A stretch of 64,000 nucleotides of DNA from an uncultured Opitutales bacterium (GCA_944390805.1 CALXQW010000003.1:1-64000), one strand, 5' to 3'; shown: positions 11,312 to 20,536, counted from the first letter of the stretch. Notes: generated by a model not told the origin, from the sequence alone. Numbers and translations: made by a program.

Positions 11312-11791
11312 ATGACGGATAAAATTACCAATATAAGGGTTGCCGGTCTTGGCGGCATGGGTGCGCTCAAAGCAACGCTGATACTCGGAGAGTTGTTTTT
11401 CGATTTGGGCTACGACGTAAAGAAGGCGGAAGTTCACGGAATGAGCCAGAGGGGCGGGTCTATATTTTCAGATTTGCGCTTTGGAAAAAAGGTGTTAAGC
11501 CCGATGATCCCGAGCGGGAAGGTTGATATACTTGTGTCGATGCAGCCGGAATGGTCGGACGTGCACAAGGCAGACTTGGCTGACGGCGGCAAGGTTGTGT
11601 CTCCGGCGGATATACATTTGTCTAAGTTAGGAAATCCAAAGAGCTTAAACGTGGCGTTGATCGGTGTGCTCAGCAAGATATTTCCGGATATTCCGGAGGA
11701 GAAGTGGCTTGAGCATATAAGGGCAAGTTTCCCGGAGAAATTGTACGAGGGGAACTTGAAGGCATTCAAGCTTGGCAGAGGCGAACTTTAA
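11312..11791 (+). CDS. iorB: Indolepyruvate:ferredoxin oxidoreductase beta subunit
   Basis: This 159-residue protein belongs to the gamma-type subunit family of 2-oxoacid:ferredoxin oxidoreductases. It has RVAGLGGMGALKATLILGELFF, AEVHGMSQRGGSIFSDLRFG, and then the VDILVSMQPEW and ADGGKVVSP segments. It forms the heterodimer with IorA and helps bind CoA. It is somewhat shorter than the usual 190-200 residues, through a shorter C-terminus. It begins four bases after iorA and ends 17 bases before paaK. Confidence 0.93.
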   Translation: MTDKITNIRVAGLGGMGALKATLILGELFFDLGYDVKKAEVHGMSQRGGSIFSDLRFGKKVLSPMIPSGKVDILVSMQPEWSDVHKADLADGGKVVSPADIHLSKLGNPKSLNVALIGVLSKIFPDIPEEKWLEHIRASFPEKLYEGNLKAFKLGRGEL

Positions 11792-11808
11792 TTAGGGGCA
11801 ATAATCAG

Positions 11809-13140
11809 ATGGACTGCAACTGGAACGACAAACACGGTGCTATAAATCCCGACAGCGCGATAGATTTTCTTCCGCGCGAGCAACTAAGGGCGCTGCAATC
11901 GCAGAGGCTCTCTGCGATGGTTTATCTTGCGTACGAGAATGTGCCGCTGCATCGCAAGCGTATGGACGAGCTTGGAGTTAAGCCGTCTGACATAAAGAGC
12001 ATAGACGACATTTCAAAGCTGCCCTTCACTCAGAAGACAGACCTGCGCGACACATATCCATACGGGCTTTTTGCCGTTCCGTTGAGCGAGATAGTCAGGC
12101 TGCACGCCAGCAGTGGAACCACAGGAAAGCCGATAGTTGTGGGCTACACACGCGAGGATATGGACGTGTGGGCGGGTGCGCTTAAGCGGTGTCTGCTGAT
12201 GTTTGGTTTGACGCGGTCTGACATAGTGCAGGTTTCCTTCGGTTACGGGCTATTTACTGGCGGGCTTGGCTTGCACGGCGGGGCAGAGGCGCTTGGGTGC
12301 ACGGTTATACCGGCGTCGGGTGGAAACTCTGAGAGGCAGCTTATGATGCTCAAGGACTTTGGCGCCACAGCTATGGCTTGCACGCCGAGTTATTTTATAC
12401 ATCTGATAGACACTGCGCAGAAACTTGGGCTCGACATGAGGCAATTTCCCATAAAGGTTGGAGTATTTGGCGCGGAGCCATGGTCCGATCAGATGAGGAA
12501 ATATATAGAGCAGAACGCAGGCATAGAGGCGTTCGACATCTATGGTTTATCGGAGATAGCCGGGCCAGGTGTTGGCGGGGAGTGCCGCGAGCATAACGGA
12601 ATACATATTTTGGAGGACAATTTTTATCCGGAAATAGTAGATCCCAAAACCGGAGAGCCTTTGCCTGACGGCGAGGAGGGAGAGCTTGTCTTAACCACTT
12701 TGAGCAAGAGGGCCATGCCCATATTGCGCTACCGCACGCACGACATAACCTCTATAATAGCCGAGCCATGCCCTTGCGGGAGGACGGTAAGGCGGATACG
12801 TCGCATAGGTCGCAGGAGCGACGACATGTTCATAATAAGGGGAGTAAACGTGTTCCCGTCGCAGATAGAGGCGGCTCTCATGAGGGTTGCGGAATGTTCT
12901 CCGCATTATAGAATTTTGCTTGAGAGAAAGCGCGATCTGGACTCCGTTACTGTTGAGGTTGAGCTTAATCCAGATGCCTACACAGACAACATAGCCTCTT
13001 TGGAGGCTTTGCGCAAGCGCATACAGGCGTCTATAATGAATATAGTAAATATAAAGATAGACGTGCGCCTTGTGGAGGCAGGTAAGATAGAGCGTTCGGA
13101 GGGGAAGGCCAAACGCGTAGTTGACTTGAGAAAAATCTAA
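11809..13140 (+). CDS. paaK: Phenylacetate-CoA ligase
   Basis: This 443-residue AMP-forming ligase is full length for PaaK. The phosphate-binding loop is LHASSGTTGKPIVVGYT. The adenylation motif is YGLSEIAGPGVGGEC. RYRTHDITSI and the C-terminal hinge region GRRSDDMFIIRGVNVFPSQIE follow. PaaK converts phenylacetate, ATP and CoA into phenylacetyl-CoA. Next to iorAB it likely links aryl-acetyl-CoA and aryl-acetate. In fermenting organisms it can run in reverse to yield ATP from aromatic amino acid breakdown, but direction cannot be read from sequence. No aerobic paa ring-oxidation genes are nearby. Confidence 0.95.
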   Translation: MDCNWNDKHGAINPDSAIDFLPREQLRALQSQRLSAMVYLAYENVPLHRKRMDELGVKPSDIKSIDDISKLPFTQKTDLRDTYPYGLFAVPLSEIVRLHASSGTTGKPIVVGYTREDMDVWAGALKRCLLMFGLTRSDIVQVSFGYGLFTGGLGLHGGAEALGCTVIPASGGNSERQLMMLKDFGATAMACTPSYFIHLIDTAQKLGLDMRQFPIKVGVFGAEPWSDQMRKYIEQNAGIEAFDIYGLSEIAGPGVGGECREHNGIHILEDNFYPEIVDPKTGEPLPDGEEGELVLTTLSKRAMPILRYRTHDITSIIAEPCPCGRTVRRIRRIGRRSDDMFIIRGVNVFPSQIEAALMRVAECSPHYRILLERKRDLDSVTVEVELNPDAYTDNIASLEALRKRIQASIMNIVNIKIDVRLVEAGKIERSEGKAKRVVDLRKI

Positions 13141-13153
13141 GAAAGGCCATATT

Positions 13154-13546
13154 ATGACGGAAATTCTAAAGCAAGTTTCCGTGTTCATAGAGAACACGCC
13201 CGGGCATCTTCGCAAAGTGTGCTCGGTTTTGGCGGAGGCTGGGGTAAACCTTCAGACGCTCTCTGTAGCCGAAAGCAGGGATTACGGCATAGTGCGCATA
13301 ATAGCGGATTCTCCAGACAAGGCCGCAGAGGCTCTTTCCGCGGCAGGCATAGCCTCAAAGCTTGTTGAGGTTGTTGCAGTTGAGGTTGCCGACAGGCCCG
13401 GCGCGCTGCTTGCCATACTCGACAAGGCCCAGGCTGGCGGGTTGAATGTTGAGTATATGTACGCAATGACACGCGGGGTGAATGGGAATCCGCTTATGAT
13501 AATGCGTTTTGGCGATACCGCAAAGGCGGCGGAAGTGTTGAAATAA
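13154..13546 (+). CDS. Tandem ACT-domain protein
   Basis: This 130-residue protein consists of two ACT domains (about 3-66 and 70-130). Both carry the glycine-containing ligand turn: NTPGHLRKVCSVLAEAGVN and DRPGALLAILDKAQAGGLN. Stand-alone tandem ACT proteins of this type are repeatedly encoded beside paaK and iorAB. They are presumed to sense an amino acid and modulate the pathway. It follows paaK by 13 bases and ends the operon. The ligand, probably an aromatic amino acid, is inferred from context. Confidence 0.9.
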   Translation: MTEILKQVSVFIENTPGHLRKVCSVLAEAGVNLQTLSVAESRDYGIVRIIADSPDKAAEALSAAGIASKLVEVVAVEVADRPGALLAILDKAQAGGLNVEYMYAMTRGVNGNPLMIMRFGDTAKAAEVLK

Positions 13547-13608
13547 AAAGCCATTTTTTTGTAAAATATAGGCATTTTATGGGCGCAAGGCAAAAGGCTG
13601 TTGCGCGG

Positions 13609-13646
13609 AAAATATGTCGGGGCTAAAACCTTGACATATTTTTTTT
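13609..13646 (+). terminator. AT-rich hairpin with T-run before the hopene cyclase gene
   Basis: AAAATATGTC (13609-13618) and GACATATTTT (13633-13642) form a perfect 10-base stem with a 14-base loop, followed by more T. It may terminate the iorAB-paaK-ACT operon. The 3' arm also contains TTGACA (13631-13636), a -35-like box 45 bases before the hopene cyclase ATG. It could therefore equally be an operator at that promoter. The stem is weak, with only two G-C pairs. Confidence 0.4.
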
Positions 13647-13680
13647 GTCATAATACGGTAAGCTGATAAATCATTTTTCT

Positions 13681-15747
13681 ATGAACGAATTTAAGACATC
13701 GGAGGCGGGCAAAGCCAGCCAAGGCAATACAGAATCGAAAAAGGGAATTCGCGCTTGTTTAAATTCGGCGATAGACTGGATAAAGCCGCGCCAGGACAAG
13801 GACGGTATTTGGTGCGCGCCGCTTGAGACCAACTGCTGCATGGAGGCGCAGTGGATTTTGGCGATGTACTTTATAGGATTTGACGATCCGAAGAAGCAGA
13901 AGGTAATACAGTATATTCTCGATCGCCAGCGTGAAGACGGCTCTTGGGACGTATATTACGGGTCGGAACAGGGAGACATAAACACCACATTGGAGTGCTA
14001 TTTTGCGCTTAGAATATCTGGCTTTGACCCCGATGACAAAGTGTTGGTTAAGGCCCGCAAATGGCTGCTTAAGAACAAGTGGACGGAGCATATTAGGGTA
14101 TTTACAAAATATTGGCTGGCATTGTTCGGGCAATGGCCGTGGGCCAATACGCCAGTTTTGCCGCCGGAGATAGTATTTTTGCCGAAGTGGTGTCCGTTTA
14201 ACATATACGATTTTGCCGCATGGGCGCGTTCTACAATGATGCCCATAGCAATTTTAACGGCGCGCAGACCGGTTAAGGCTCTGCCTGATTTTCTTCAGCT
14301 TGACGAGCTTTTTCCTGAGGGGCGCGATAAGGTAGACTACCGTCTTCCGCGCAAGACGAAAGGATTCTTTACATGGGAGAATTTCTTTTTGAGGCTCGAC
14401 CACATGCTGCACGGCTACAACAGAGTGCCGATAAAACCCCTTAGGGAGAGTGCCATAAAGCTGATATTGCAGTGGCTTTTGGAGCATCAGGACGAAGACG
14501 GCGCATGGGGCGGTATACAGCCTCCGTGGATATACTCAATAATAGTTATGCACGTAGAGGGCTTTGCGCTTGACCAGGTTAATATGTCCAGGGCGATAGA
14601 CGCGTTTAACTTGCATTGGCAGGTAAAACGCGGAGAGGGAATAATGCTTCAAGCGAGCGAAAGTCCTGTTTGGGACACTTTCCTTACCATGATAGGCCTG
14701 ATGGACGCAGGGGAGACTCCGGGAACTTCGCCTGAACTGATAAAGGCGTTGGACTATGTTCTATCAAAGGAGAACCGCTACAGGGGAGATTGGGCGGTTA
14801 AGCTTCCAAAGAGCGTTGAGCCAGGCGGATGGGCTTTCCAGCGCGCCAACAATTACTATCCGGACATAGACGATGCCGCCATAGCAATTTTGGCCTTGAA
14901 GAAGATACAGCGGCTCATTCCGCGCGAGAGCGCAAGGGCAAGAAGGGTGGATTCCGCCATAAGAAGGGCGGTTGCATGGATGCTAAATTTGCAGTCGAAA
15001 AACGGCGGATGGGCTGCCTTCGATAAAGACAATACCAGGGCGCTTGTAACTAAAATTCCGTTTTGTGATTTCGGCGAGGTGTTGGATCCGCCAAGCGTTG
15101 ATGTTACGGCGCATGTCATAGAGAGCCTTGTGGCGTGCGGATATTCGCGCAATCATCCGTCTATAGCCAGAGCGATAGAGTTTATATATTCAGAGCAGGA
15201 AGACGATGGCTCGTGGTTTGGCAGGTGGGGCGTAAATTACATATACGGAACATCTGCAGTTGTAATTGCGCTTATGGCTGTTGGCGATACGGCTGACAGT
15301 TCCCACATAAAAAATGCTGTTGAATGGATTTTGTCCAAGCAAAATCACGACGGCGGATGGGGCGAGAGCATTGCATCTTACATGGAGCCGAAGTATTCCG
15401 GAACGGGAATACCCTCTACGGCGTCGCAGACGGCGTGGGCTATAATGGCGCTGGTAGCTGTTGGGGATCCGTCTTTGAAAGACGCAATCCGCCGCGGGTG
15501 CGACTTCCTTGTCTCCACCCAAAAAGACGGAACTTGGGAAGAGCCGTATTATACTGGGACTGGCTTCCCCGGATACGGTCTTGGCGCTAAGGTCGATTTG
15601 CGCGCGGGCAAGGCGCTTCCGCAGGGAAAGGAGCTTGCAAGGGGATTTATGTTGAATTACAATTATTACCGTCATTATTTCCCAATTATGGCACTTGCTC
15701 GGGCGGAGAAATTTCTCGAATCGGACAAGACTGAGAAGGCGGTTTGA
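13681..15747 (+). CDS. shc: Squalene-hopene cyclase family protein
   Basis: This 688-residue protein has the cyclase architecture: repeated QW motifs (for example QREDGSWDVYYG, QDEDGAWGGIQP, QSKNGGWAAFDKD, QEDDGSWFGRWGVNY, QNHDGGWGES, QKDGTWEEPYYTG). The catalytic acid motif DIDD lies at residues 395-398, in the position of the DXDD of bacterial cyclases. Family members fold squalene into hopene at the membrane. The product order here is PDIDDAAIAIL rather than the usual DXDDTA, so Thr is replaced by Ala. No squalene-synthesis or other hopanoid genes are adjacent. The start ATG has no clear Shine-Dalgarno sequence. Confidence 0.93.
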   Translation: MNEFKTSEAGKASQGNTESKKGIRACLNSAIDWIKPRQDKDGIWCAPLETNCCMEAQWILAMYFIGFDDPKKQKVIQYILDRQREDGSWDVYYGSEQGDINTTLECYFALRISGFDPDDKVLVKARKWLLKNKWTEHIRVFTKYWLALFGQWPWANTPVLPPEIVFLPKWCPFNIYDFAAWARSTMMPIAILTARRPVKALPDFLQLDELFPEGRDKVDYRLPRKTKGFFTWENFFLRLDHMLHGYNRVPIKPLRESAIKLILQWLLEHQDEDGAWGGIQPPWIYSIIVMHVEGFALDQVNMSRAIDAFNLHWQVKRGEGIMLQASESPVWDTFLTMIGLMDAGETPGTSPELIKALDYVLSKENRYRGDWAVKLPKSVEPGGWAFQRANNYYPDIDDAAIAILALKKIQRLIPRESARARRVDSAIRRAVAWMLNLQSKNGGWAAFDKDNTRALVTKIPFCDFGEVLDPPSVDVTAHVIESLVACGYSRNHPSIARAIEFIYSEQEDDGSWFGRWGVNYIYGTSAVVIALMAVGDTADSSHIKNAVEWILSKQNHDGGWGESIASYMEPKYSGTGIPSTASQTAWAIMALVAVGDPSLKDAIRRGCDFLVSTQKDGTWEEPYYTGTGFPGYGLGAKVDLRAGKALPQGKELARGFMLNYNYYRHYFPIMALARAEKFLESDKTEKAV

Positions 15748-15861
15748 AGTTTTTTTATGGTAAGGAGTAGATAGTTGTTGTTCGGATTGTTCTTTCGGTT
15801 TTTGCGGCTGGCGCTAATCGGGGGGATAGTCCGAAGGAGAATTTTACAATTTGAAAAATAT

Positions 15862-16821
15862 ATGAAATACGCAATAGGCATAGACATAGGCGGGACAAAC
15901 ACAAAACTTGGGACTGTATCTGATTCTGGCAGGGTTATTACAAGGAATACTTTTAACACTACGGATTACGACTCTTTCGATACATACATAGAGCATTTGA
16001 TAGAGGAAATATCCGCCCTGATAAAGAAGTCCGGCGAGGAATGCAAGGGCATAGGTATAGGCGCGCCTAACGGCAATTATTACAAGGGAACCATAGACAT
16101 GGCGGCCAACTTGCCGTTTGGTCTTGAGGCGCCAATAGTAGACAGGCTCAGGAACGCCTTTGGGTATAAGCACATATATCTTACCAACGATGCCAACGCC
16201 GCGGCTTTGGGGGAGAAAATCTACGGGGGCGGCAAGACGTACGACCACTTCATAACAATAACATTGGGCACCGGGCTTGGGGCCGGAATAATAGTAGATG
16301 GCAAATTGCTCTACGGGGCCGACGGCAATGCCGGAGAGCTCGGCCATGTATGCGCTGTGGAGGGTGGAAGAATATGCGGTTGCGGCAATAAGGGCTGCCT
16401 TGAGGCGTACGCTTCTGCTACAGGCATAAAGCGTACGTTTTTTGAGATGCTTGCGTATTATAACGGCAAGACGTCGCTTTCGGGATATTCTTGGGAGACT
16501 ATAAATCCGAAGATTATCGAAGACGCCGCAAAGGCTGGGGACGAGGTTTCAAAAGCCACATACGATTTTACCGGGCGCATACTTGGCAGGGCTCTTGCAG
16601 ATTTTGTGCATTTCTCCAGGCCGAGCGTATTCTTCCTTTTTGGAGGGCCTGTGAAGAGCGGCGAGTTGATATTTGCGCCTACGCGCAAGTCTATGGAAGA
16701 GCATCTAATGCCAGTATTTAGGGGCAAGGTAAAGATACTTCCGTCGGAGTTGCCCGAGGCTGATGCTGCCATATTGGGGTCTTCAGCGCTTGTCTGGAGC
16801 GGTATAGCAAACGAAGCATAG
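15862..16821 (+). CDS. ROK-family sugar kinase (glucokinase-like)
   Basis: This 319-residue protein opens with the ROK phosphate loop GIDIGGTNTKLG. It has LTNDANAAALGE, the TLGTGLGAGII loop and the ROK zinc signature GELGHVCAVEGG...CGCGNKGCLEAYAS. Family members phosphorylate glucose or related hexoses with ATP. A longer frame runs upstream from a TTG. The ATG at 15862 is preferred because it places the P-loop at residue 5, as usual. The gene uses ATA for 16 of its first 18 Ile codons. It follows the cyclase gene by 114 bases and need not be functionally linked to it. Confidence 0.9.
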   Translation: MKYAIGIDIGGTNTKLGTVSDSGRVITRNTFNTTDYDSFDTYIEHLIEEISALIKKSGEECKGIGIGAPNGNYYKGTIDMAANLPFGLEAPIVDRLRNAFGYKHIYLTNDANAAALGEKIYGGGKTYDHFITITLGTGLGAGIIVDGKLLYGADGNAGELGHVCAVEGGRICGCGNKGCLEAYASATGIKRTFFEMLAYYNGKTSLSGYSWETINPKIIEDAAKAGDEVSKATYDFTGRILGRALADFVHFSRPSVFFLFGGPVKSGELIFAPTRKSMEEHLMPVFRGKVKILPSELPEADAAILGSSALVWSGIANEA

Positions 16822-16831
16822 TTTTTATTAT

Positions 16832-16865
16832 TGCAGTGCGGCGCTAAGAGAGGCGCCGCGCTTGC
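16832..16865 (+). terminator. Strong GC hairpin after the ROK gene
   Basis: GCGGCGC (16838-16844) pairs with GCGCCGC (16853-16859). The flanks extend the stem imperfectly towards TGCA on both sides. It begins about 10 bases after the ROK stop. There is no immediate T-run (T-rich sequence appears only near 16885), so termination is likely but not certain. Confidence 0.45.
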
Positions 16866-17028
16866 ATTATAAGGTCTCTATTGCTTCTTTTTTTAGCTTT
16901 TTAATATAGCGTGCAATTAAGGCAACTGGGCATATATTCTTAATGCTTTTTTGCGTGGAGAAGTTTTCTTGGTGGAATAGAGCCGCTTATTTATTGCATA
17001 GTGCTTTGCATTAAAAATTTTTGGGACT

Positions 17029-18357
17029 ATGAATAAGAATTTCAAGTTCTCCTCTTTGGCGGAATTGGAGGCGTTTTTATACGAGCTTAGAAATAGGGGG
17101 TCTAAATTTTCCCTCGACAGAATGTATTCGCTATGCGCTGCTTTGGGCAATCCGCAGGAGAAATTCAAAAGCTTGCATATAGCTGGAACCAACGGCAAAG
17201 GATCGGTTTGTGCAATGCTTGAGCATATACTATCATGCAAAGGATACAAATGCGGAATGTACACATCTCCGCATCTTGTGTATTTGGGCGAGCGCATAAA
17301 GTTCTGCGGCAGAGCCGTGGCAAGAGAAGAGCTTCTTAGTCTGATGAAACGCGTCAGCTGTGTTGCCGACGAACTTTTTAGCGCTTGTGAAGATGCCGAT
17401 AAGCCGTCGTTTTTCGAGTATATGACAGCTGCCGCATTCCTGTATTTTGCCGAAATGCGTGCCGATTTTGCCGTTGTAGAGACAGGGCTAGGCGGGCGGC
17501 TCGACGCCACAAATATTCTTAAAAAGCCCGTATTGTGCGCCATAACAAGCATATCTTTAGATCACACTGAATTCCTCGGAGACAGCATAGAGCAGATAGC
17601 CGCCGAAAAGGCTGGAATAATAAAGCCAGGCGTTCCCGTTGTCTGCGGGGTTATGCCGTCTTCCGCGCGGTCTGTAATTTCGCAGATTGCCTTAAGCAGA
17701 GGGGCACGCAGCTATTTTGTTGAGGATTCTTTCCCGCTCGGGATTTCTTCCATGCCGGAAACTTCTTTAGGAGGCTCATACCAGCGCAAGAATGCCGCAA
17801 CGGCGTTTTTGTGCGCAAAGATTTTAAATTCAAGCGGGACTGTTGAAATCTCCGAAGATGAGATTTTGGGATATTTAAAGAGCGTATCTTGGCCTGCACG
17901 CTGGCAAAATATACCGCTAAAGGAAAACGGAACTTTCATGATATTGGACGCATCTCACAATATTGAAGGGGCATGTGAGCTTGAAGAAAACTTAAGAAAA
18001 CTCTCCGAGGATAATCCTGATAAGAAAATAGTTGTAAGTGTAGGCTCTCTTGAAAGCGGCAGAGCACGTGCACTGCTTAAGGCCATAGGCAGATATGCAT
18101 CGAGGGTTGTATTGCTTGAGCCTGAAAATCCGAGGGCGCTTTCATTTGAAAAGCTCGAGGCTCTCTTGCCGGAGAATTTTCCGCCATACAGGCGTGGGCG
18201 TGTATCGGATATGTTTCCTAAGAAGGGTTTTTGCGCGGAGATATCTGAAGGTGAGATTCTTGTTAGTACAGGGTCTATATATCTTGCCGGGGAAGTTCTT
18301 GCGGCCTTGAACGGGGAGAAATCAGACAACCTTTGCGATGTACTTCCTAATAAATAA
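17029..18357 (+). CDS. folC: Folylpolyglutamate synthase / dihydrofolate synthase
   Basis: This 442-residue Mur-ligase-fold enzyme has the FolC P-loop HIAGTNGKGSVCAML (GTNGKGS at 53-59). The MYTSPHLVYLGERI segment, VVETGLGGRLDATNIL, and SLDHTEFLGDSIEQIAAEKAGIIK follow. The C-terminal domain has ILDASHNIEGACEL. FolC adds glutamate to dihydropteroate and/or folates in the cytoplasm. No other folate genes are near. It faces the oligopeptidase gene convergently. Confidence 0.95.
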   Translation: MNKNFKFSSLAELEAFLYELRNRGSKFSLDRMYSLCAALGNPQEKFKSLHIAGTNGKGSVCAMLEHILSCKGYKCGMYTSPHLVYLGERIKFCGRAVAREELLSLMKRVSCVADELFSACEDADKPSFFEYMTAAAFLYFAEMRADFAVVETGLGGRLDATNILKKPVLCAITSISLDHTEFLGDSIEQIAAEKAGIIKPGVPVVCGVMPSSARSVISQIALSRGARSYFVEDSFPLGISSMPETSLGGSYQRKNAATAFLCAKILNSSGTVEISEDEILGYLKSVSWPARWQNIPLKENGTFMILDASHNIEGACELEENLRKLSEDNPDKKIVVSVGSLESGRARALLKAIGRYASRVVLLEPENPRALSFEKLEALLPENFPPYRRGRVSDMFPKKGFCAEISEGEILVSTGSIYLAGEVLAALNGEKSDNLCDVLPNK

Positions 18358-18454
18358 ATTTATATAAGAAGAGTATCCCGTTCTTTCGCAAAAATTGTGC
18401 ATTATCCCTTTATAAAAAATGGATTAGCTTTTTCAGAGTTTTAGTGCATATGTA

Positions 18455-18499
18455 ATATAAAAAATACGCGCACATAATGTGAAAAATGCGCGCGTATTT
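18455..18499 (-). terminator. Terminator of the M3 oligopeptidase gene
   Basis: AAATACGCGC (18462-18471) and GCGCGTATTT (18490-18499) form a perfect 10-base stem with an 18-base loop. On the minus strand it is followed by a T-rich run (complement of 18455-18462), just downstream of the gene's stop codon. It may also act on folC transcripts from the other side. Confidence 0.75.
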
Positions 18500-18517
18500 C
18501 TAAATTGTAGGGTGAGC

Positions 18518-20536
18518 TTACTCGTCTATGGTTCTTTTTATAAGTGCCTCCATGCTTGGGGGACGTCCCATGAAGTTTTCAAATGCCTCCTCGGGAGAAA
18601 CCGTCATGCCAACCCTTAGAATTTTGTTTGCAAATTCGCGCCCGGTTTTAGAGTCGAAAATTCCGTTTCTCTCAAACTTTGAGAAAGCGTCAGCGTCTAA
18701 TACCTCAGCCCATTTGTATGAGTAATATCCTGCGGCATATCCGACAGGCTCTCCAAATATATGCGTAAAACGCGGCAGTATGCTTGCTCCAGGTGTTGCC
18801 GTTGGTATGCGCCATGCGTCCAGCATTTTGTCTACTTTTTCAACCGGATTAGGCAGAAACTCAGCAGGCTTAATATGCAGCAGAAGATCTGAATACGCAA
18901 ATGAAAGCTGGCGCATGCATTGAGTGGCTCCGCGGAATTTGCGGCTCTTTAAGAATGGCTCAAAGAGATTGTCTGGAATTAGTTCCCCTGTCTTGTAATG
19001 GCGCGCAAAAGTGTCGAGACACTCCCTCTTAAAACACCAATTTTCCATTATCTGCGAAGGCAGCTCAACAAAATCCCAGGCGACATCGCGCAGGCCGACT
19101 TCCGGACAATCCATCATGAAGAAATGCACAAGATGCCCGAACTCGTGAAACAACGTGCATACCTCGTCAAAAGAAAGCAACGCCGGGCGCCCATTTGCCG
19201 GCTCGTTTAAATTTCCTCCGATAAACCCAAGCGCAGGCGACAACCCCTTTGCCGGACGCAGAAGATTCATCCACGCTCCGCCGCGCTTTGTCGGCCGGGG
19301 GAAAAAGTCTGCGTAGAATGCGCCTATAAGCTTGCCGCGTTCAGAGCGCACCTCGAAAAACTCTACGGATTCGTCCCATACGTCGGGCGTTGAAACCTTT
19401 TTTACATCTATTCCGTACAGCTTGTTGCACAGTGAAAAAAGCCCGTTGAGTACATCGTTAAATGAGAAGTAGTCCCTAAGCTGCTCAAGTGTGAAATTGT
19501 ATTTGCTCTTAAACTGCCTTTCTGCCCAGTACGATATTTCCCAGGGCTGTAAATGTTCCTTTGCTGATGACGTGCATTCAGCCTTAAAAGATTCAAGTGA
19601 GTCTGTTTCTTTCTTGAAAGAATCTTCCATCTTGGAGTGCAGATCCTCTATAAATTTAAGAGCCTTTGCGCCGTTTGCGGCCATGCGCCTGAAAAGAACT
19701 GAGTCTGCAAAATTCTCATATCCGAGTATCTTTGAGGATTCGTCCCTCAATGATAGAATTTCAGATATCAACTCCAAATTCGAATAAGGCTCTTTAACGC
19801 CGATTCCCGCGGAAGCTTCCCACATTTCCCTTCTGAATTTGTCGCTTTCAGCGTATGTCATAACGGGTGTTATGGAGGGCTGCTCAAGTGTGAAAATCCA
19901 TCCGTCGAAATCTTTCTTTTGGGCCTTTTTCTTGGCAAGAGCAACGGCGCTTTCAGGCAGACCGGCAAGCTCGTTTGCGTCGGATATGCGCTTTTCGTAT
20001 GCGGCTATTGCGTCCAACACGTTTTCGGAAAACTTCTGCGTTTTTTGGGCAAGCTGACTTTCTATCTGCCTGTATCTTGCTTTCTTTTCCTTAGGTAGGT
20101 CGGCTCCGCTTGTCTTGAAATCATCGACAGTCTCCTCTAACAAACGCTTCTTATAACCGTCGAGAGATTTTGCCTCTTCGCTCTCGGAAAATTTCCTTAT
20201 GACATTCCAAAGCCTGTCATCGAGATATATGCCGGCGTAGAAATCTGTAACTTTTGGAAGAACTTCAGATATTGCCTTTCTAAGCTCGGGAGAATTAGAT
20301 ACACTGTCCAGATGGTTTGCGGCTGTCCAGGCGTTGTCGAGATCAGCACAGGCCCTATCGAATGCTCGTATGCAGCTTTCGTAAGAAATTTTGTCTTCCG
20401 TAAGATTGCGTATCTTATCCAAATTCTTATTGGCGGTTCTGATTGCCTTGTCTATGTCGGAATTCAGACATTCCGGCTTCATCTCGCTCCATGCCGGAGG
20501 AAAAGCCGTATATATAAATGGGTGCTTGCTTTTCAT
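18518..20536 (-). CDS. M3-family zinc oligopeptidase (PrlC/Dcp-like)
   Basis: This protein of about 672 residues is the usual length for oligopeptidase A. The zinc site is FHEFGHLVHFF (HEXXH at 464-468). GGNLNEP lies upstream, and GYAAGYYSYKWAEVLDADAF and a GMTVSPEEAFENFMGRPPS C-terminus are typical of the M3A family. These enzymes cut short peptides in the cytoplasm, including signal-peptide remnants. The frame extends further upstream. The ATG at 20534-20536 is chosen because a GGAG lies about 10 bases before it and the next upstream start lacks one. It is a single-gene transcription unit. Confidence 0.93.
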   Translation of the reverse strand: MKSKHPFIYTAFPPAWSEMKPECLNSDIDKAIRTANKNLDKIRNLTEDKISYESCIRAFDRACADLDNAWTAANHLDSVSNSPELRKAISEVLPKVTDFYAGIYLDDRLWNVIRKFSESEEAKSLDGYKKRLLEETVDDFKTSGADLPKEKKARYRQIESQLAQKTQKFSENVLDAIAAYEKRISDANELAGLPESAVALAKKKAQKKDFDGWIFTLEQPSITPVMTYAESDKFRREMWEASAGIGVKEPYSNLELISEILSLRDESSKILGYENFADSVLFRRMAANGAKALKFIEDLHSKMEDSFKKETDSLESFKAECTSSAKEHLQPWEISYWAERQFKSKYNFTLEQLRDYFSFNDVLNGLFSLCNKLYGIDVKKVSTPDVWDESVEFFEVRSERGKLIGAFYADFFPRPTKRGGAWMNLLRPAKGLSPALGFIGGNLNEPANGRPALLSFDEVCTLFHEFGHLVHFFMMDCPEVGLRDVAWDFVELPSQIMENWCFKRECLDTFARHYKTGELIPDNLFEPFLKSRKFRGATQCMRQLSFAYSDLLLHIKPAEFLPNPVEKVDKMLDAWRIPTATPGASILPRFTHIFGEPVGYAAGYYSYKWAEVLDADAFSKFERNGIFDSKTGREFANKILRVGMTVSPEEAFENFMGRPPSMEALIKRTIDE

